Part shown: positions 59,750 through 64,000 of the stretch, piece by piece
Layout of the letters: every line of letters begins with the position of its first letter
How positions within the stretch are numbered: the stretch's first letter is position 1
The notes under the pieces: model-generated
The model's input: only the letters and a program-made list of their open reading frames with translations
Databases searched by the model: none
Told to the model about the DNA's origin: nothing
Made by a program: the position numbers and the translations under genes
Assembly: GCF_010731295.1 (NCBI RefSeq)
Contig: NZ_AP022579.1
Location: 806,001 to 870,000, forward strand
Direction of reading: 5' to 3'
Length of the DNA: 64,000 nt
Origin: Mycolicibacterium boenickei
GTDB taxonomy: Bacteria; Actinomycetota; Actinomycetes; Mycobacteriales; Mycobacteriaceae

Positions 59750-61285
59750 GTGGTCACGCTGGACCGCCTGATCAACGTTCTGGGCGGCTACGGGGTGCGG
59801 CTTCGCACCCAGGCAAACGGCGCCTGCCCGGCGCCACGCTCCACCGAGCTGCGCAGCGTCGTGATGCACGAACCCGGTCAGGTGATCGGCGACGTCCTGC
59901 TGGCGGTCGGGGCCGAGTCCGTGGCCCAGGCCGTGCGATGGGCCGCGGCGGCGCGCGCCGTGGCGGTGCTGGTCCGTGGGTTCGACGAGCCGACCGATGA
60001 CGGGTCGGTGGCCGACGACGGCATCGCGGTGATGACAGTGGATCCCGAAGTCTCCTGGAGCGAGCTGGCGGCCGTGGTCTACGGCGTGGTGCTGGAAGGC
60101 CGGGAGACCGAGTCCGGGCGCGGCCCAACCGATTTGTTCGCACTGGCCGACAGCGTCGCCGACGCGGTGGGCGGTTCGGTCACCATCGAGGACCGGCGCA
60201 GCGCGGTCCTGGCGTATTCGCGCTTGCAACAGCACGCTGACCCGGCCCGCGCCGAGACGATCCTCAGCCGCGGCGCACCGGAACGGCTGCGTGCCCTGTT
60301 CGAAGCCCGCGGAGTGTTCCGGCATCTGGCCGAATCCGACGAGCCGATGTTCGTCGAGGGCGACGACGAGCGCGGCCTGACGGGGCGGATGGTCGTGGCT
60401 GCCCGGGCCGGTCGCGAATTGCTCGGCTCGATCTGGGTGACGTGCGCCGAGCCGTTGCCCGACGCCCGCCGAGCCGCGCTGGCCGACGGTGCCCGCATGG
60501 TCGCCCTGCACCTGCTGCGTTCGCGCGCCAGCGCCGACTTGGAACGCCAGGTGGAATCGGAGCTCGTCATCCGCCTGCTCGAGGGCGCCGCGGACTCCAC
60601 CACAGCCGCCAGCCGGCTCGGGCTGCCGCAGACACCCCTGCGGGTGATCGCGCTGCGAGCCCAGACCGCCGACGAACGGCATGCCGCGCTGCTGCTGGCA
60701 TTCGAGCGGGCGACCGCCGGCTTCGGCTGGTCACGTCCCGGCCGCAGCGCCCTGGCCGGCAACACCGTGTACACCGTGCTGCCCGGCGCCGAGGCCGATG
60801 CCGCCGGCAGCTGGGTGACCGGACTGCGCGCCGCGCTGCCCGAGCGTGTGACGGTGCTGGCCGGGATCAGCGGTCCAGCCACCGCCGCTGAGCTGGCACT
60901 GGCCCGCAGTGAGGCCGACGAGTGTCTGGCGCTGCACGAGGTGCGGCGTGAGGGTCCGGCACCGGTGTACGACGAGGCCTGGGACGAGATCCTGCTGCAA
61001 CGGCTTCGGATCGCGGCCCGCTCCGGCCGCGCCCCGCAGCGCGGCCCGGTCGCCGAGTTGCGGGCCCACGATCAGGCCAACGGCACGCAGTACGCGGCGA
61101 CGCTGCGGGCCTGGTTGGAGGCCCAGGGCGACCTGGCCGGGGCCGGACGCACGCTCGGCGTCCACGAGAACACCGTGCGGTACCGGCTGCGCAAGATGAT
61201 CGAGCTGACGCAACTCGATCTGGCCGATGCGCGCAAGCGGCTCGCGATGATGATCGAACTGGCCGCCACCGAGGAATTGTCGTAG
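59750..61285 (+). CDS. PucR-family transcriptional regulator
   Basis: 511 aa. The N-terminal half resembles the PucR purine-catabolism domain; the C-terminus has the PucR helix-turn-helix (LGVHENTVRYRLRKMIELT) preceded by a GGDEF-like CdaR region (AELALARSEADECLALHEV). The GTG start lies three bases after the protease stop. The next gene, an amino-acid dehydrogenase, is 74 bases downstream and three TTGTCG half-sites lie around the end of this gene (61276-61314), so it probably regulates that gene. Confidence 0.87.
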   Translation: MVTLDRLINVLGGYGVRLRTQANGACPAPRSTELRSVVMHEPGQVIGDVLLAVGAESVAQAVRWAAAARAVAVLVRGFDEPTDDGSVADDGIAVMTVDPEVSWSELAAVVYGVVLEGRETESGRGPTDLFALADSVADAVGGSVTIEDRRSAVLAYSRLQQHADPARAETILSRGAPERLRALFEARGVFRHLAESDEPMFVEGDDERGLTGRMVVAARAGRELLGSIWVTCAEPLPDARRAALADGARMVALHLLRSRASADLERQVESELVIRLLEGAADSTTAASRLGLPQTPLRVIALRAQTADERHAALLLAFERATAGFGWSRPGRSALAGNTVYTVLPGAEADAAGSWVTGLRAALPERVTVLAGISGPATAAELALARSEADECLALHEVRREGPAPVYDEAWDEILLQRLRIAARSGRAPQRGPVAELRAHDQANGTQYAATLRAWLEAQGDLAGAGRTLGVHENTVRYRLRKMIELTQLDLADARKRLAMMIELAATEELS

Positions 61286-61314
61286 GCCGACAATCACCAC
61301 CCTTCCGATTGTCG
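61276..61314. promoter_or_regulatory. Three ATTGTCG half-sites before the dadA-like gene
   Basis: ATTGTCG (61276-61282), CGACAAT (61288-61294) and ATTGTCG (61308-61314). The last two extend to a perfect 8-bp dyad CGACAATC / GATTGTCG with 11 bases between. The array straddles the end of the pucR-like gene and precedes the dadA-like start, a good place for an activator. Binding by PucR is inference. Confidence 0.6.
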
Positions 61315-61359
61315 AGAACGTGCAAACCGGGAGCACGTGGTCAGCCTCACCATGGGAGC

Positions 61360-62610
61360 ATGAATGGGGTCGAGCGCATTGACGGCGGACCGCGGTCAGC
61401 GGTGGTCGTGGGTGCAGGCATTGTCGGCCTGTCCACGGCATGGTTTCTTCAGGAGCGCGGAGTCGAGGTCACCGTTGTCGACCGCCGCGGAGTGGCGGCG
61501 GGCGCATCGTGGGGCAACGCCGGCTGGATTTCGCCGACGCTGACCATCCCGCTCAATGATCCGGCGGTGCTGCGCTACGGCCTGCGGTCGATGTTCGACC
61601 CGGCCGCGCCCCTGCACATCCCGCTGACCTCGGGCCCCCGGCTGCTGGCGTTCCTGGCCCGGTTCGCCATGAACTGCCGGCTCTCGACGTGGACGCGGGC
61701 CGCCAGGGCCAACGTGCCGTTCAACGAGGAATGCCTCGAGGCCTACGACGTGCTGACCGCCAACGGTGTATCGGTGCCCACCACCGACGGACCGATCACG
61801 GCGCTGTTCGAAACCGCGCACCAGGCCGAACACCTGATGACCGAACTGCGCCGGATGGCCGCCGTCGGCCAGACCGTGACTGTCACCGGGCTGTCCGGTG
61901 AGACGCTGCGCGAGCACGTGCCGCTGGCGTCGGCGGCCATCACCGCGGGCATCAGTGTGGAGGGCCAGCGCTTCGTGGACCCGGGCCGGTTCGTGCATGC
62001 GCTCGGCGAGGCTGTCGTCGCCAGGGGCGCGGAGCTGGTCATCGGCGAGGTCACCGATGTGCGGGCCGAAGGCGCCGGCGTCAGCGTCGACGTGGCGGAT
62101 CGTTCCCTCAAGGCCGACACCGCCGTGATCGCCACCGGCGCCTGGCTGTCGAAACTCGCCAAGCCGTGGGTGCGCACGCCGGTCCAGGGCGGACGCGGCT
62201 ACTCGTTCACCGTGCCGGTGCAGCGCCCGATCCTCGGGCCCATCTATCTGCCCGACGCCCGCGTGGCCTGCACGCCGTACCAGGGCGGGCTGCGGGTGGC
62301 CGGAACCATGGAGTTCCGCTCCCCCGACGATCCGCTGCAGCCGGCGCGCGTCGACGCGATCATCGCTTCGGCCGCCCCACTGCTCGACGGTGTGGACTGG
62401 GATGCCCGCACCGATGTGTGGGTGGGTGCGCGTCCGGTCACCCCCGACGGACGTCCGCTGATCGGTGAAGTGGCACAAGGAATCTACGTGGCCGGCGGTC
62501 ACGGCATGTGGGGCCTGGCCCATGGCCCGGTCACCGGCCGCCTCCTCGCCGAGTACATCACCACCGGAAAACAGCCTGAGGTCCTGCGGGAGTTCGACCC
62601 GCTGCGCTGA
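61360..62610 (+). CDS. D-amino-acid dehydrogenase-like FAD oxidoreductase (DadA-like)
   Basis: 416 aa from MNGVERIDGG. FAD loop VVVGAGIVGLSTAWFLQERG, then VDRRGVAAGASWGNAGWISP, which is typical of DadA. The C-terminal VAGGHGMWGLAHGPVTGRLL closes the FAD site. It should oxidise D-amino acids or a related amine with electrons going to the respiratory chain. It is one gene downstream of the protease-PucR pair and probably under PucR control. Other DAO-family substrates remain possible. Confidence 0.82.
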   Translation: MNGVERIDGGPRSAVVVGAGIVGLSTAWFLQERGVEVTVVDRRGVAAGASWGNAGWISPTLTIPLNDPAVLRYGLRSMFDPAAPLHIPLTSGPRLLAFLARFAMNCRLSTWTRAARANVPFNEECLEAYDVLTANGVSVPTTDGPITALFETAHQAEHLMTELRRMAAVGQTVTVTGLSGETLREHVPLASAAITAGISVEGQRFVDPGRFVHALGEAVVARGAELVIGEVTDVRAEGAGVSVDVADRSLKADTAVIATGAWLSKLAKPWVRTPVQGGRGYSFTVPVQRPILGPIYLPDARVACTPYQGGLRVAGTMEFRSPDDPLQPARVDAIIASAAPLLDGVDWDARTDVWVGARPVTPDGRPLIGEVAQGIYVAGGHGMWGLAHGPVTGRLLAEYITTGKQPEVLREFDPLR

Positions 62611-62642
62611 GGGCTCAAGACATCGCCCTAACGGGCCATCAA

Positions 62643-62679
62643 GCCGTCAGGGGCGGCGCACGAACCCGCCCCTGACGGC
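62643..62679 (+). terminator. Strong hairpin after the dadA-like gene
   Basis: A perfect 14-bp stem: GCCGTCAGGGGCGG (62643-62656) with CCGCCCCTGACGGC (62666-62679), nine-base loop. No T-run follows, as is common for mycobacterial terminators. It separates the dadA-like gene from the Gre-like gene. Confidence 0.65.
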
Positions 62680-62706
62680 ATCTCCGCATATCGGAAGGAA
62701 ACGACA

Positions 62707-63174
62707 ATGACTGTCAGCCAACGTGTTTGGTTGTCTCCACAGGCATACGAACGACTACAGACCGAGCTGTCGACGCTGCGGGAACTGATCTCGACCGAGG
62801 CCGCATCGGATTCCGACGAGAACGAGGTGGCCATTCAGCGGGCCCGCCAGACGCGCATCCAGCAGATCCACGATCTGCTGCTCAACGCGGTCGTCGGTGA
62901 GGATCCGCCCGACGACGGAGTGGCCGAGCCGGGCATGGTGCTGACCGTGCGTTTCGACCAGACCAAGGAGATCGAGACGTTCCTGCTGGGCATCCGCGGC
63001 GCCGAATACGGCGATCTGGAGGTCTATTCGGTCAACTCGCCGCTGGGCGAGGCCATCGTGGGCGCACGCCCCGGCGAGCAGCGCCAGTACGCGGTGCCCA
63101 GCGGCGAAGCCGTGCCGGTCACGCTGATCAGCGCTGTGCCGTTCGGGATGCATGAGGTCCGCGCCTTAACCTGA
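62707..63174 (+). CDS. GreA/GreB-family C-terminal domain protein
   Basis: 155 aa. A short N-terminal coiled region (LSPQAYERLQTELSTLRELI to AIQRARQTRIQQIHDLLL) and a C-terminal FKBP-like Gre domain (VLTVRFDQTKEIETFLLGIR, then SPLGEAIVGARPGEQRQYAV). It resembles the Rv3788-type Gre-like factors that bind RNA polymerase at the secondary channel without cleaving RNA. The coil tip lacks the obvious acidic pair of GreA. GGAAGG lies before the ATG. A TetR gene starts four bases after it. Confidence 0.82.
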   Translation: MTVSQRVWLSPQAYERLQTELSTLRELISTEAASDSDENEVAIQRARQTRIQQIHDLLLNAVVGEDPPDDGVAEPGMVLTVRFDQTKEIETFLLGIRGAEYGDLEVYSVNSPLGEAIVGARPGEQRQYAVPSGEAVPVTLISAVPFGMHEVRALT

Positions 63175-63178
63175 GTGA

Positions 63179-63745
63179 ATGGCAGGCGAACGCAAGGGCA
63201 CGCCCGGTAGCTTGACCGCCGACGACTGGATACAAGCCGGGTACGCCCTGCTGGCCTCCGACGGAATGCGGGCGCTGAAGATCGAGCGGCTCTGCGAGCA
63301 GATCGGCGCCACCCGAGGCAGCTTCTACTGGCACTTCACCGACATGAAGGGTTACCGGGCGGCGCTGGTGGCGTCGTGGAATGCGTTCTTGGAGCAGGAC
63401 CGTCGCGCGCTGGCCGAGCTCGAGGATCTGCCTCCGCGCGAACGGCTGTCGCAGATGATGAGGCAGCTGCTGAGCCCCCGGCACTGGACGTTGGAGCGCG
63501 CGATGCGGGAGTGGGCCCGCTCCGACGACATCGCCGCGGCCAACGTGCGCGCAGCCGATCACCGGGTTCTGGTCGCCGTCACCAAGGCCTACCTCGACTA
63601 CGGGTTCACCCCCGAGGACGCGGCCCTGCGCGGCCAGGCCACCTTCGCCACGGGTATCGGCGTGCTGCATCTCATGGACTCAGCTGACGCGCTGACGGCC
63701 GCCGACCGCTACGAACGCTTCCTGGACCTCATGCTGGCTCGATGA
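63179..63745 (+). CDS. TetR-family regulator
   Basis: 188 aa. N-terminal helix-turn-helix: WIQAGYALLASDGMRALKIE, then LCEQIGATRGSFYWHFTDMK, a clear TetR signature. The C-terminal ligand domain is helical and unassigned. It follows the Gre-like gene after four bases, suggesting co-transcription. It ends tail to tail with another TetR gene, overlapping it by 17 bases. Target unknown. Confidence 0.87.
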   Translation: MAGERKGTPGSLTADDWIQAGYALLASDGMRALKIERLCEQIGATRGSFYWHFTDMKGYRAALVASWNAFLEQDRRALAELEDLPPRERLSQMMRQLLSPRHWTLERAMREWARSDDIAAANVRAADHRVLVAVTKAYLDYGFTPEDAALRGQATFATGIGVLHLMDSADALTAADRYERFLDLMLAR

Positions 63746-64000
63746 TCGCGGAGAACACGCGCTCGAAGAGATCGGTCAATTGGTCGGTGTCGCAGTCGGC
63801 AAAGCCTGGGCTACGGATCACCCGGCGCATCAACAGGACCCCGCTCATCACCGACAACATGGCGTCGGCGCGGAGCTGACGGTCCGGCCCGGACAGTTGG
63901 CCGGCCAACCGCCGGCCGACGTGGCGCGCGATCGCGTCGCGCACGATGTTCACCGCAACCGGGTTCGAAACCGAGCGGAGCATGATCAGGAAAGGCTCCA
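63729..64000 (-). CDS. TetR-family regulator, C-terminal part (runs off the window)
   Basis: About 90 codons of a frame open to the window end (EPFLIMLRSVSNPVAVNIV, later RRLAGQLSGPDRQLRADAML, closing LTDLFERVFSAIIEP). This pattern is typical of the C-terminal domain of TetR regulators. The DNA-binding half and start lie beyond base 64000. Convergent overlap with the preceding TetR gene. Confidence 0.7.
   Translation of the reverse strand, partial: EPFLIMLRSVSNPVAVNIVRDAIARHVGRRLAGQLSGPDRQLRADAMLSVMSGVLLMRRVIRSPGFADCDTDQLTDLFERVFSAIIEPA

Overview
The window is high-GC chromosome from a mycobacterium, most likely a rapid-growing Mycolicibacterium. This rests on gene content and order: egtABCDE, ask-asd with an arabinanase-like gene, leuA, murT-gatD, recR with its YbaB partner, ami1, dnaX, the 4.5S SRP RNA, tRNA-Ser and lucA follow the order I recall for the M. 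tuberculosis Rv3700c-Rv3723 segment. Start codons often overlap the preceding stop (ATGA, GTGA, TTGA), and several promoters look leaderless.

Layout. 0.1-5.4 kb: ergothioneine operon egtA-B-C-D-E on the minus strand. 5.5-9.1 kb: secreted protein, lipoprotein, Fur-type regulator, His/Gly/Pro-rich membrane protein and a GH183/DUF4185 secreted protein. 9.1-11.4 kb: asd and ask. 11.5-30.1 kb: an accessory exopolysaccharide region that separates ask from leuA. It holds two GT4 glycosyltransferases, galU, two paralogous beta-helix proteins, Wzy-, Wzx- and Wzz/Wzc-like proteins, a sugar-1-phosphate transferase, a BcsB-like protein, a membrane esterase and two lipase-fold lipoproteins that have lost their catalytic residues. 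30.2-40.4 kb: nitrogen acquisition, made of a biuret-hydrolase/NCS1-permease/GntR operon, amt, and a glnT-glxBCD-oxidase-XRE operon resembling methylamine/N-methylglutamate metabolism. 40.4-46.3 kb: leuA with an attenuator leader, a SHOCT protein, a DnaQ-like exonuclease and murT-gatD. 46.3-57.6 kb: MBL hydrolase, recR, ybaB, ami1, SRPBCC protein, oxidase plus CFA-type methyltransferase, dnaX and aspC. 57.6-64 kb: ffs, tRNA-Ser, lucA, PepA-like protease, a PucR-dadA pair, a Gre-like factor and two TetR regulators.

The most unusual structure is a pair of cassettes (47007-48013 and 55178-56288). Each has one AbiEi/DUF559-type nuclease gene between two direct copies of a ~60-bp hairpin. The hairpin stems differ between the loci and differ between the two copies of locus 1 by a base-paired (compensatory) change, yet all four loops carry the core CTAC[C/T]CG[C/T]AC. 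Stop codons of the cassette genes, and of the neighbouring aspC, fall inside the repeats. A solo hairpin of the same size with a related core and one spare arm lies at 7834-7922 and looks like an emptied site. I infer a hairpin-bounded mobile or selfish nuclease element. All coordinates, motifs and repeats were read by eye; no database search was run.
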